A DNA stretch of 53,536 bases from Thermoflexus sp. GTDB taxonomy: Bacteria; Chloroflexota; Anaerolineae; Thermoflexales; Thermoflexaceae. Position numbers and translations under genes: made by a program. The notes under the pieces are model-generated. The model had not been told where the DNA came from and searched no databases. It saw only the letters and a program-made list of their open reading frames with translations. The stretch spans positions 1 to 53,536 of the forward strand of contig NZ_DAOUCJ010000093.1 in assembly GCF_034432235.1 (NCBI RefSeq), in the 5' to 3' direction. This document shows positions 32,780 through 41,218 of the stretch, one piece after another; within the stretch, counting starts at the first letter, position 1, and each line of letters opens with the position of its first letter.

Positions 32780-32851
32780 CGTCGAATGAATTCGACCTGG
32801 GGGGCCTCTGGCCGGTGGCCGGCCTTAGGGCGTCGAATGAATTCGACCTGG
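32780..32851. repeat. Two identical 21-base repeats with inner palindrome
   Basis: The same 21 bases occur at 32780-32800 and 32831-32851. Each contains GTCGAATGAATTCGAC, an inverted repeat of 7-bp arms around GA, followed by CTGG. Between and after them lie further short palindromes (GGCCGGTGGCC, GGCCATGGGCC-like). Confidence 0.7.
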
Positions 32852-32942
32852 ATAGGCCTTCGGCCCATGGCCGGCCTTCGCCGGCCAAAGAAAGCCTCTC
32901 GCGTTGGCGCAGGCCGACGCGGGGCGCGGAGCGCCTTGCGAG

Positions 32943-32959
32943 GCCGATTTCCAATCGGC
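32943..32959. repeat. Hairpin GCCGATT-TCC-AATCGGC
   Basis: A perfect 7-bp stem with a 3-base loop, 90 bases after the pair of 21-base repeats. It looks like part of the same composite intergenic element. Confidence 0.45.
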
Positions 32960-33045
32960 GCAAACGGCCTTTCGCTCGGACTTTGTCGGTGAGGCGAACG
33001 TATCACACACTTAGAAACAGACATCAAGGATGGGGGTGGAATCCA

Positions 33046-34605
33046 ATGTCCGTTTTGGAGCTGGATGGTGAGCACCTGACCCTGGAGGATGTGGTGGCCG
33101 TCGCTCGGGAGCGGCGACCGGTGGCGCTGGCCCCGGCCGCCTGGGCGCGGGTCCGGCGCAGCCGGGAGGGGGTGGTGCGGCTGCTGGAACGGGGCGCAGT
33201 GGTTTACGGTGTGACCACGGGATTCGGACATCTGCGAAACGTTCGAATCTCCCCCGAGCAAGCATCTCAGCTTCAGCACAACCTGCTCCAGAGCCATGCG
33301 GTGGGGGTGGGCCCCGAGCTCTCCGAAGAGCAGGTCCGAGCGATGATGGTAGCCCGCCTGAACACCCTGGCTCGAGGCTACTCTGGAGTTCGCCCTGAGG
33401 TCCTTCAGCTGCTGGTGGAAATGTTAAATCGGGGGGTCCATCCAGTGGTCCCCGCCCAGGGCTCTCTCGGGGCCAGCGGCGATCTGGCCCCGCTGGCCCA
33501 TATGGCGCTGCCCATGATCGGGCTGGGGGAGGCAATGGTGAACGGCCGTCGCATGCCAGGGGCGGATGCGCTATCCGCCGTGGGATTGCAGCCGTTGCGC
33601 CTGGAGGCCAAGGAGGGATTAGCGCTGATCAACGGGACGGCCTTCATGGCCGGGCTGGGTGCGCTGATCACCTATGATGCGGAGGTCCTCGTGCGGACCG
33701 CGGATATCGTAGGAGCAATGACCCTCGAGGCGCTGGAAGGGTCTGCAATGCCTTTCGACGAGCGCCTCCATCGCGTGCGCCCGCATCCCCGTCAGATGGA
33801 TTGTGCGGCTTTCCTGCGGCAGCTGGTGGAAGGAAGCGAATTGCTGAGCGATCCTCGAAACCCCTCGCGGGTGCAGGACGCGTATTCCTTGCGCTGCATG
33901 CCGCAGGTGCATGGCGCCGTGCGGGATGTGGTGGCGTATGCCCGCTGGGCCCTGGAAATCGAACTGAACAGCGCCACGGACAACCCGTTGATCTTCTGGG
34001 AGGAAGGGGAGGAGGAGCCGACCGTGCTTTCCGGCGGCAACTTCCATGGGGAGCTGATCGCCCTGGCGATGGACTACCTGGCCATCGGGCTGGCGGAGCT
34101 GGCCAACATCTCCGAGCGGCGGTTGAACCGCTTGCTGGATCCGGCGGAGAACGAGGGCCGCTATCCGCCTTTTCTGGCCCTGGAGCCGGGCCTGCATTCC
34201 GGATTCATGCTGGTGCAGTATACGGCGGCAGCCCTGGCTTCGGAGAACAAGGTGCTCGCCCATCCGGCGAGTGTGGACACGATTCCTTCCTCCGCGGGCA
34301 CGGAGGACCATGTGAGCATGGGAGCCACGGCGGTGCGCCATGCGGAGCTGGTGCTGCGCAACGCGCAGCGGGTGGTGGCGGCCGAATGGTTCGCCGCAGG
34401 CCAGGCGATCGATCTGCGCCAGCAACAGGCCGGGCGCCCCCTGCGCATGGGCAGGGGGACGGAGGCTGCCTACCGGGTCCTCCGTCAGCATATCCCTTTC
34501 CTGGCCGGGGATACGGTGCTGGCGCCGTGGATGGAGCAGGCTTACCGGCTGGTGGCCGGAGGGGCTGTTCTTCACGTGGTGCGGGAGGCCCTGAATACAG
34601 CTTAA
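33046..34605 (+). CDS. hutH: Histidine ammonia-lyase
   Basis: A 519-residue enzyme of the MIO family that converts histidine to urocanate and ammonia. The Ala143-Ser144-Gly145 triad that forms the MIO cofactor is in GSLGASGDLAPLAHM. The family's Tyr is in VVYGVTTGFG, and the His in LQSHAVGVG, with ANISERR, is typical of histidine lyases and not of phenylalanine or tyrosine lyases. No hutU, hutI or hutG is adjacent, so the rest of the pathway must be elsewhere. A promoter for tig begins shortly after the stop. Confidence 0.93.
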   Translation: MSVLELDGEHLTLEDVVAVARERRPVALAPAAWARVRRSREGVVRLLERGAVVYGVTTGFGHLRNVRISPEQASQLQHNLLQSHAVGVGPELSEEQVRAMMVARLNTLARGYSGVRPEVLQLLVEMLNRGVHPVVPAQGSLGASGDLAPLAHMALPMIGLGEAMVNGRRMPGADALSAVGLQPLRLEAKEGLALINGTAFMAGLGALITYDAEVLVRTADIVGAMTLEALEGSAMPFDERLHRVRPHPRQMDCAAFLRQLVEGSELLSDPRNPSRVQDAYSLRCMPQVHGAVRDVVAYARWALEIELNSATDNPLIFWEEGEEEPTVLSGGNFHGELIALAMDYLAIGLAELANISERRLNRLLDPAENEGRYPPFLALEPGLHSGFMLVQYTAAALASENKVLAHPASVDTIPSSAGTEDHVSMGATAVRHAELVLRNAQRVVAAEWFAAGQAIDLRQQQAGRPLRMGRGTEAAYRVLRQHIPFLAGDTVLAPWMEQAYRLVAGGAVLHVVREALNTA

Positions 34606-34639
34606 AACAGGTGGCTTTTATTTGAACGGTCGCCTTTTG

Positions 34640-34668
34640 TTGCGATGCCTCCATGAGCCCGTTATAAT
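34640..34668 (+). promoter_or_regulatory. Sigma-70-type promoter of tig-clpP-clpX
   Basis: TTGCGA and the consensus TATAAT are separated by 17 bases, about 140 bases before the tig start. It is one of the best promoters in the window. Confidence 0.75.
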
Positions 34669-34809
34669 TCCACGTGACCGGTTCTAGCCCGGAAAACCCT
34701 CCGGAAGCCTCCGGTTCCGGCGATGGGCGGAGGAGATCCATCGCTTGAAGGAGCCGCTTCTGGCAGGAATCGGGGAGGCCGGCGATTCTGGTTCTGGAGG
34801 GAATGATCG

Positions 34810-36147
34810 GTGCGGATCACGACGGAGACCCTTCCGCAGCGCCAGGTGGCGTTAACCATTGAAGTCGACCCGGAGCGCGTGGAGAAGGCGATGCGCCAGG
34901 TGGCCCGGCGCTTCGCCGAACGGTATGACATCCCCGGTTTCCGCCGGGGCAAAGCTCCATATGAAATCGTGGTCCGGACCTTCGGCCGTGAGGTGATCTT
35001 TGAGGAAGCGGTGGAGGTCCTGAGCCAGGAAGTCTACCGGGAGGCCCTGGATCAGCTGGGCCTGGATCCCTACGGGCCGGGCCAGCTGGAACGGGTCGAT
35101 CCGGAACCCCTGACGTTCCGCGTGATCGTCCCCCTGAAGCCGGAGGTCCGGCTGGGGGATTACCGATCCATGCGCCTGCCCTACGAACCGCCGGAGCCAA
35201 CCGCGGAAGAGGTCATGGAGGTCCTCGAGCGGTTGCGACGGGATCACGCGATTATCGAGCCGCTTTCGGAGGGAGTGGCGGAGCCGGGGATGATGGTCAC
35301 GGTGGCTCTGCAGGCAAGGGATGCGGAAGGGAAGATCGTTCTGGAAGATGAGGTCTCGTTCGTGCTGGGTCATGAAGAGCCTCCTCTGCCCGGGCTGGCG
35401 GAGCGGATCGCGGGCATGGCCTTAAATGAGAAGCGGCAGTTTGAGTTGCCCTGGCCGGGAGATGAATCCCGTGTGCTCCAGGTGGAGGCTGTCCTCACCG
35501 GGATTGCACGGTATTTTCTCCCGGATCTTGATGATGCCCTGGCCCAGACCATTGGCGAGTTCGAGACCCTTGAGGAATTGAAGGCGAAGATCCGTCAGGA
35601 TCTCGCGGCCCACAAGCGCCGTCAATACGATGCGGAGTATGCCGAGCGCGCGCTGGAGGCGCTGGTGGATCAGGCGGAGGTGGAGTTCCCCCCGCAGATG
35701 CTGGAGGAGGAGATTAACGATCTGCTCGAGGATCTGGAGCGATCCCTCCGACGGAGGGGGAAGGATCTGGAGAGCTATCTGAAAGAGCGGAATCAGACGA
35801 TGGAGGCGCTGCGGGAGGAGCTCCGGCCTCAGGCCGAGCGCCGGATTCGCCGGGGGCTGGTCCTCTACCAGCTGGCCCAGGAGGAAGGGCTCTCCGTCCC
35901 CGAAGAAGCGGTGGAACAGGAAGCCCAGGCCCTCCGCCAGCGGGTCCAGGCCTCTGAGGAGGCCTGGAAGAACCTGGAGGCGCAGGTCTCTGCAACGATT
36001 CGATCCCGGCTTCTGGCCCGCCGGGCGCTGGAGCGCCTGGTGGAGATCGTCCGGGGCGACGTGGAGGTCACGGCGGAAGCCGAGCTCACCAGTGAGGCGG
36101 AAGCCCCTGTGGTGGAGCGGGCCTCCACTTCGGGAGCCCCCAAATAG
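34810..36147 (+). CDS. tig: Trigger factor
   Basis: A 445-residue ribosome-associated chaperone and peptidyl-prolyl isomerase. N-terminal ribosome-binding domain includes the signature GFRRGKAP in DIPGFRRGKAPYEIV. The FKBP-like domain follows (VTVALQARDAEGKIV, PPLPGLAERIAGMALNEKRQ), then a long helical C-terminal domain. GTG start with GGAGGGA upstream. It is the first gene of the tig-clpP-clpX unit, a common arrangement linking folding with proteolysis. Confidence 0.96.
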   Translation: MRITTETLPQRQVALTIEVDPERVEKAMRQVARRFAERYDIPGFRRGKAPYEIVVRTFGREVIFEEAVEVLSQEVYREALDQLGLDPYGPGQLERVDPEPLTFRVIVPLKPEVRLGDYRSMRLPYEPPEPTAEEVMEVLERLRRDHAIIEPLSEGVAEPGMMVTVALQARDAEGKIVLEDEVSFVLGHEEPPLPGLAERIAGMALNEKRQFELPWPGDESRVLQVEAVLTGIARYFLPDLDDALAQTIGEFETLEELKAKIRQDLAAHKRRQYDAEYAERALEALVDQAEVEFPPQMLEEEINDLLEDLERSLRRRGKDLESYLKERNQTMEALREELRPQAERRIRRGLVLYQLAQEEGLSVPEEAVEQEAQALRQRVQASEEAWKNLEAQVSATIRSRLLARRALERLVEIVRGDVEVTAEAELTSEAEAPVVERASTSGAPK

Positions 36148-36256
36148 GCCGTGGGGTTGGGGCGGGCCAGGTCGCTTGGCAGGTCTGAGCCCCGCAGGGA
36201 CGTTTGAGCAGCTCTTTGAGTTCCGTGCAGCGCGGGAAACTGAAAGGAGGCTGGTG

Positions 36257-36922
36257 ATGGCCCGAGAGGGATGGCCGGAGATGCTGATTCCGATGGTGAT
36301 CGAGAACACGGGGCGCGGCGAGCGCGTTTATGATATCTACTCGCTGCTCCTGAAGGAGCGGATCATCTTCCTGGGAACGCCGATCACGGATCAGGTGGCC
36401 AACCTGGTGGTTGCTCAGCTGCTCTATCTGGATCGGGAGGACCCGGAGGAGGAGATCCGGCTTTACATCAATTCGCCCGGTGGGTTGATCTATCCGGGCC
36501 TGGCGATCTACGACACGATGCAGCAAGTGCGCGCGCCGATCTCTACGATCGCCGTGGGCTGGACCGCCAGCATGGCCACTGTGCTCCTGGCGGCGGGGAC
36601 GAAAGGTCGGCGCTTTGCCCTGCCGCATGCGACGATCCATATGCATCCGGCCGGCGGCGGCGCCCATGGCTATGCTCCCGATGTGGAGATCCAGTATAAA
36701 GAATTGATGCGCATGCAGAACCTGATCTTTGAGTTGCTGGCTCGCCATACCGGCCAGCCGGTGGAGCGCATCGCCGATGATTTCGACCGGGATTACTACA
36801 TGTCGGCGGAAGAGGCCGTCAAATACGGGATCATCGACGAGGTGCTCAAGCCGCCGCCGCACAAGGAGCTCCCGCCGCTGCCGACCCAGGCGGTCGCCAC
36901 CCCGGATGGCCGCAAGGAGTGA
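36257..36922 (+). CDS. clpP: ATP-dependent Clp protease proteolytic subunit
   Basis: A 221-residue serine protease that forms the Clp chamber. The catalytic triad fits Ser105 (GWTASMATVLLAAG), His130 (LPHATIHMHPAGG) and Asp179 (DRDYYMSAEEA); spacing equals E. coli Ser97/His122/Asp171. The segment around the His (ATIHMHPAGG) differs from the usual MIHQPLGG. AAAGGAGG precedes the ATG at 36257. clpX starts 3 bases after the stop. Confidence 0.96.
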   Translation: MAREGWPEMLIPMVIENTGRGERVYDIYSLLLKERIIFLGTPITDQVANLVVAQLLYLDREDPEEEIRLYINSPGGLIYPGLAIYDTMQQVRAPISTIAVGWTASMATVLLAAGTKGRRFALPHATIHMHPAGGGAHGYAPDVEIQYKELMRMQNLIFELLARHTGQPVERIADDFDRDYYMSAEEAVKYGIIDEVLKPPPHKELPPLPTQAVATPDGRKE

Positions 36923-36925
36923 GGG

Positions 36926-38203
36926 ATGCAACGCGCGCGCAGGGAGGCGCCTCGTTGCTCCTTCTGCCGACGGGATCCGGACGAAACGGGCCGGCTCCTC
37001 GCAGGCCCGGAGGGGGTTTACATCTGCGAGGGCTGCGTGGAGACGAGTTATCGCCTCCTCCGGGGAGAGGGCAGGGATGCCTGCCCCTCCCCGGGTTCCC
37101 CCCATCGCCTTCCTTCCCCGCGCGAGATCTACGCCTATCTGGATCAATATGTGGTAGGGCAGGATCGGGCCAAGCGGGTCCTTTCCGTGGCGGTTTACAA
37201 CCACTATAAGCGGATCGCCAGTGGAGGACGATGGGAGGATGTGGAGATCGAGAAAAGCAACATCCTGCTCATTGGCCCCACCGGATGCGGCAAGACCCTG
37301 CTGGCCCGCACCCTCGCCCGTTTTCTGGACGTCCCCTTCGCCATCGCCGACGCCACTTCGTTGACGGAAGCCGGTTATGTAGGGGAGGATGTGGAGAACA
37401 TCCTCCTCCGGCTCATCCAGGCGGCGGATTACGATGTGAAGCGGGCGGAGAAGGGCATTGTCTATATCGATGAGATCGACAAGATCGCCCGCAAATCCGG
37501 CGATAATCCCTCCATCACCCGCGACGTCTCCGGCGAGGGCGTGCAGCAGGCCCTGCTGAAGATCATCGAGGGCACGGTTGCCAATGTTCCCCCCCAGGGC
37601 GGCCGCAAGCACCCGCATCAGGAGTTCATTCAGATCGATACCACCAACATCCTTTTCATCTGCGGCGGCGCCTTCGAGGGGCTCTCGAAGATCATCGCCG
37701 AGCGCCTAGGGTTGCGGGGACATATAGGGTTCCCGGGCGAGGCCAGAGTTCGAGGTCGGGTCTCGCTATCGGAGGCTGAGCTGTTACAGCAGGTGACTCC
37801 CGAGGATCTCATCAAGTTCGGGTTGATCCCCGAGCTGGTCGGGCGGCTGCCGGTGGTGATCCCGGTGGACCCGCTGGATCGGGAATCGTTGAAAGCGGTG
37901 CTGACAAGGCCGCGCAACGCGCTGGTGAAGCAGTTCCAGCGGCTGTTCGCTCTGGATCATGTGGAGCTGATCTTCACGCCGGATGCGATCGAGGCGGCCG
38001 CTGAGGAAGCGATGCGCCTGGGCACGGGCGCGCGGGCTTTGCGATCGATCCTGGAGCGGACCCTGCTGGATGTGATGTATGAGATCCCCTCCCATCCTCA
38101 GATCCGCCGCTGCATCGTCACCGCCGAGGCCATCCGGGGGCAGCGGATGCCGCTGTTGCTGAACGAAGCCGGTCAGCTTGTGGAGCTGCGCCGGGCGGCG
38201 TAG
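36926..38203 (+). CDS. clpX: Clp protease ATP-binding subunit ClpX
   Basis: A 425-residue AAA+ unfoldase. N-terminal zinc domain: Cys11, Cys14, Cys34 and Cys37 (CSFC...CEGC). The AAA+ domain has Walker A GPTGCGKTLLA, Walker B GIVYIDEIDKIARK, and the pore-loop region (YVGEDVEN). It includes VSGEGVQQALLKIIEGT and VGRLPVVI. It selects and feeds substrates to ClpP, encoded directly upstream. Confidence 0.97.
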   Translation: MQRARREAPRCSFCRRDPDETGRLLAGPEGVYICEGCVETSYRLLRGEGRDACPSPGSPHRLPSPREIYAYLDQYVVGQDRAKRVLSVAVYNHYKRIASGGRWEDVEIEKSNILLIGPTGCGKTLLARTLARFLDVPFAIADATSLTEAGYVGEDVENILLRLIQAADYDVKRAEKGIVYIDEIDKIARKSGDNPSITRDVSGEGVQQALLKIIEGTVANVPPQGGRKHPHQEFIQIDTTNILFICGGAFEGLSKIIAERLGLRGHIGFPGEARVRGRVSLSEAELLQQVTPEDLIKFGLIPELVGRLPVVIPVDPLDRESLKAVLTRPRNALVKQFQRLFALDHVELIFTPDAIEAAAEEAMRLGTGARALRSILERTLLDVMYEIPSHPQIRRCIVTAEAIRGQRMPLLLNEAGQLVELRRAA

Positions 38204-38268
38204 GGCGCATCCGGAGGCCTGGCAGGCTGCCCGTGAGCGCCCCTGCCCAACCGCGGAACCCGGGGAAT

Positions 38269-39522
38269 TCATGCCGTCCGATAAAAGGTCCTCCGCACAA
38301 CCTCCAATCCCTCGATAAGGCGATCCACTTCCTCAAGCGTGTTGTAAAGATAGAAGCTGGCCCGGGCGGTCGCAGTGAGCCCCAGGCGTTCGTGCAGGGG
38401 CATGGCGCAGTGATGGCCGGCCCGGATACAGATCCCTTCCCGATCCAGGATCGTCGCGATGTCGTGGGGATGCACCCGATCCATCGCAAAGGACACCACG
38501 CCCCCGCGCTCGGCCGGGGGAGGGCCAACGATCCGGACGCCCGGGATTTCGCTTAGCCGTTCCATCGCATAGGCCGCCAGCATCTGCTCGTGGCGGTGGA
38601 TGGCCTCCAGGCCGATGCGGCTCAGGTAATCCACCGCCGCGCCCAGGCCGATCGCCTCGGCGATCGCCGGGGTTCCGGCCTCAAACTTATAGGGGAGATC
38701 ATTCCACTCCGCGCCTTCAAAGGTGACCCGGCGGATCATATCGCCGCCGCCCAGGAAGGGCGGCATGGCCTCCAGGAGTTCCCGCCGCCCCCATAGCACG
38801 CCGATGCCGGTCGGCCCACACATCTTGTGGCCGGAGAAAGCCAGGAAATCGCATCCCAGTTCCTGCACGTTCACCGGGATGTGGGGCACTCCCTGGGCTC
38901 CATCGACCAGCACGATCGCCCCCGCGGCATGGGCCTTCTCAATAATCGGCCGCAGCGGATTGATGGTCCCCAGCACATTGGACATCATCGTCACCGCCAC
39001 CAAGCGGGTCCGTTCGGTGATCAGTGCATCCAGGAGATCCAGCCGCAGGCGGCCCTCCTCATCGATCGGGATGTAGCGGATGCGAAGGCCCTTTTCCTGA
39101 GCAACCAGGAACCAGGGGACCAGGTTGCTGTGATGTTCCATTTCGGTGAGGAGGATCTCATCGCCCTCCCGGAGAAAAGGACGAGCCCAGGCGTAGGCGA
39201 CCAGGTTGATAGCTTCCGTGGCGTTCCGGGTGAAGATGATCTCCCTGGGGGAGGCAGCGCCGACGAAGGCGGCGATCTTACGGCGGGCTTCCTCATAAAG
39301 GGCCGTGGCCTGTTCGCTCAGCATGTAAACTCCCCGGTGAACGTTCGCATGGGTGGTCCGATAGTATTCGTTCATCGCCTCGATCACCGGGAGCGGCTTC
39401 TGGGAGCTGGCTGCGCTATCCAGGAAGACCAGAGGTTTCCCACGGATCGTCTGCTGGAGGATAGGGAAATCCGCCCGGATGCGTTCGACATCCAGTTCTG
39501 TTCGCAGCGCCACGCTCTTCAT
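38269..39522 (-). CDS. sufS: Cysteine desulfurase SufS
   Basis: A 417-residue PLP enzyme (group II) that takes sulfur from cysteine for Fe-S assembly. PLP-binding Lys is in FLAFSGHKMCGPTGIGVLWG; the catalytic Cys is in IRAGHHCAMPLHERLG. TEMEHHSNLVPW and FTRNATEAINLVA are conserved. ATG 39522 follows GGAGGGCC. It is the last gene of the sufC-B-D-S operon. No sufU gene follows, so the sulfur acceptor is not visible here. Confidence 0.96.
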   Translation of the reverse strand: MKSVALRTELDVERIRADFPILQQTIRGKPLVFLDSAASSQKPLPVIEAMNEYYRTTHANVHRGVYMLSEQATALYEEARRKIAAFVGAASPREIIFTRNATEAINLVAYAWARPFLREGDEILLTEMEHHSNLVPWFLVAQEKGLRIRYIPIDEEGRLRLDLLDALITERTRLVAVTMMSNVLGTINPLRPIIEKAHAAGAIVLVDGAQGVPHIPVNVQELGCDFLAFSGHKMCGPTGIGVLWGRRELLEAMPPFLGGGDMIRRVTFEGAEWNDLPYKFEAGTPAIAEAIGLGAAVDYLSRIGLEAIHRHEQMLAAYAMERLSEIPGVRIVGPPPAERGGVVSFAMDRVHPHDIATILDREGICIRAGHHCAMPLHERLGLTATARASFYLYNTLEEVDRLIEGLEVVRRTFYRTA

Positions 39523-39688
39523 ACGGCCCTCCGCAAGGATTCGCACCGATCTCATTTTAACGCGACTCGTTCTCGAACCATCTTCTCCCGGCCGGTTGTA
39601 GATAGAGCAGGGGGCTTGGCCGCCCACCCCATTCATTCCAGACCCTCACCCGCGGATGCGGAAGGCCCTCCTAGCGACTCAGGGATCT

Positions 39689-41026
39689 TCAGAACTCTTC
39701 CTCAGGCGGGACGCCCAGCTTGCGGTGAATAATGGCATCCGCCTGGCGTCGGATATCCGGCACCGGGATGCGATCCAGAACCGGAGCGAAAAATCCTTCC
39801 ACGATCAGGCGGGTGGCGACAGCGCGAGAGAGCCCGCGGGACATCAGATAGAAAAGCTCCTCTTCATTGATCTGCCCCACGGTCGCGCCATGGGTGCACC
39901 GCAGGTCATTGGCCATAATCTCCAGGCCCGGGATGGAATCCGCGCGGGCGTGGGGGGAAAGGATGAGATTGCGGTTCGCCTGATAGGCGTCGGTCTTCTG
40001 AGCCCCCGGGTGCGCACGGATCATCCCCTGCCATACGGAGCGGGCGCGATCTTTGAGGGCGACCTTGTAAAGCAGATCGCTCTTGGTATAAGGGGCGATA
40101 TGATCCTGCTCCGTGTCATAATCCGCATGTTGCTGGCCGTCCAGGAAGAAGATGCCCGACATATAAGCGGTAGCGCCACGGCCGATCAGGGCGACCTCCA
40201 GGAACGTCTTGGTGATCCCTCCGCCCATCCCGATCACCACCCAATCGAGGGTGCTGTCGCGGTCCACGAAGGCCCGCTCGTGGGTGAAATTCCACATATA
40301 GCGTCCCCAGTTCTGGAGGGCGATGTAGGTCAGCCGTGCGTTCTCCTTCAGGTGGATCTCCACAGTTCCGTTATGAAAGGCGGCCCCCACCGCATCGTCG
40401 GCCAGGCGCTCATCGATAAAGGTCACCTGCGCGCCGGGCTCCACCACAATCAGGATGCGGGAGAGATCCGTGGGCGCGCCCTGCAACCCGATCACGGCGC
40501 GCAAAGGCAGTGGGATCTCCAGATCCCGGGGCACATAGAGGAAGATCCCGTTGCGCCAGAACGCGGCGTTCATCGCCGCGAAGAATCCATCCCCCGGTCG
40601 CACGATCTCCCCCAGATAGGGGGCGACCCGATCGGGATGCTCCCGGATCGCGGTCAGCAGATCCGTGAAGATCAACCCCCGGCGCTCCAGCCGTTCGTCC
40701 GCCCAGCGAAGCAGAGGACGACCGTTGAACAGCAATAACCCCCCGGCCAGGTCGTCCCGCCGCTCCGGGATCTGCCGCATCTCCTCCGGCGGGGTTGCCC
40801 CATCGCTCACGATTACCGTCTCCAGCTCTTCGATGGCCAGAGCCCGGATATCGGTCCGCCGCCATGCCTCATCGTTCGGCCCTGGCTTGGGGGTCTCGCG
40901 CAGGATCTGCCAGGCCTCCCGGCGGGCCTGACGGAGCCATTCGGGTTCCTCGCGGGTTTCCAGAAACGCTTCGAACGCTTCGGGGCCAATGCCCCGGGCC
41001 TCTCGAAGAAGGTGAGCTTCCGCCAT
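39689..41026 (-). CDS. sufD: Fe-S assembly protein SufD
   Basis: A 445-residue member of the SufB/SufD family, which forms the SufBCD scaffold with SufC. Motifs: NAAFWRNGIFLYVPRDLEIP, VEPGAQVTFIDE, VWQGMIRAHPGAQKTDAYQA, LEIMANDLRCTHGATVGQIN, EELFYLMSRGLSRAVATRLI and VEGF. It has the conserved Cys-Thr-His (DLRCTHGA). It lies between sufB and sufS on the same strand. Confidence 0.95.
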   Translation of the reverse strand: MAEAHLLREARGIGPEAFEAFLETREEPEWLRQARREAWQILRETPKPGPNDEAWRRTDIRALAIEELETVIVSDGATPPEEMRQIPERRDDLAGGLLLFNGRPLLRWADERLERRGLIFTDLLTAIREHPDRVAPYLGEIVRPGDGFFAAMNAAFWRNGIFLYVPRDLEIPLPLRAVIGLQGAPTDLSRILIVVEPGAQVTFIDERLADDAVGAAFHNGTVEIHLKENARLTYIALQNWGRYMWNFTHERAFVDRDSTLDWVVIGMGGGITKTFLEVALIGRGATAYMSGIFFLDGQQHADYDTEQDHIAPYTKSDLLYKVALKDRARSVWQGMIRAHPGAQKTDAYQANRNLILSPHARADSIPGLEIMANDLRCTHGATVGQINEEELFYLMSRGLSRAVATRLIVEGFFAPVLDRIPVPDIRRQADAIIHRKLGVPPEEEF

Positions 41027-41218
41027 GGGATGCTTGAACCTCCTTGAAGCTTGCGCCCTAAGTGGACATGCGCGCAGGATGCTGAGGGCATCGGATGGGT
41101 CTGCTGGGAAGGCGTCAAGCGAAGCCAGCGTTCGCTGGGCGCGGGGCGCCCCGGCCCATCTTTACCGTAGGCCGGAGCGCCGCCGATCGCCCGACCTCCT
41201 CCTGCAACCCCGGCAGGA

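Larger units (their letters stand above)
32590..33045. other. Repeat-containing region upstream of hutH
   Basis: This 456-base region contains two copies of a palindromic 21-base repeat, a further hairpin, and no supported gene, although a plus-strand frame runs open into hutH. A ribosome binding site-like GGGGGTGG precedes the hutH ATG. Confidence 0.5.
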
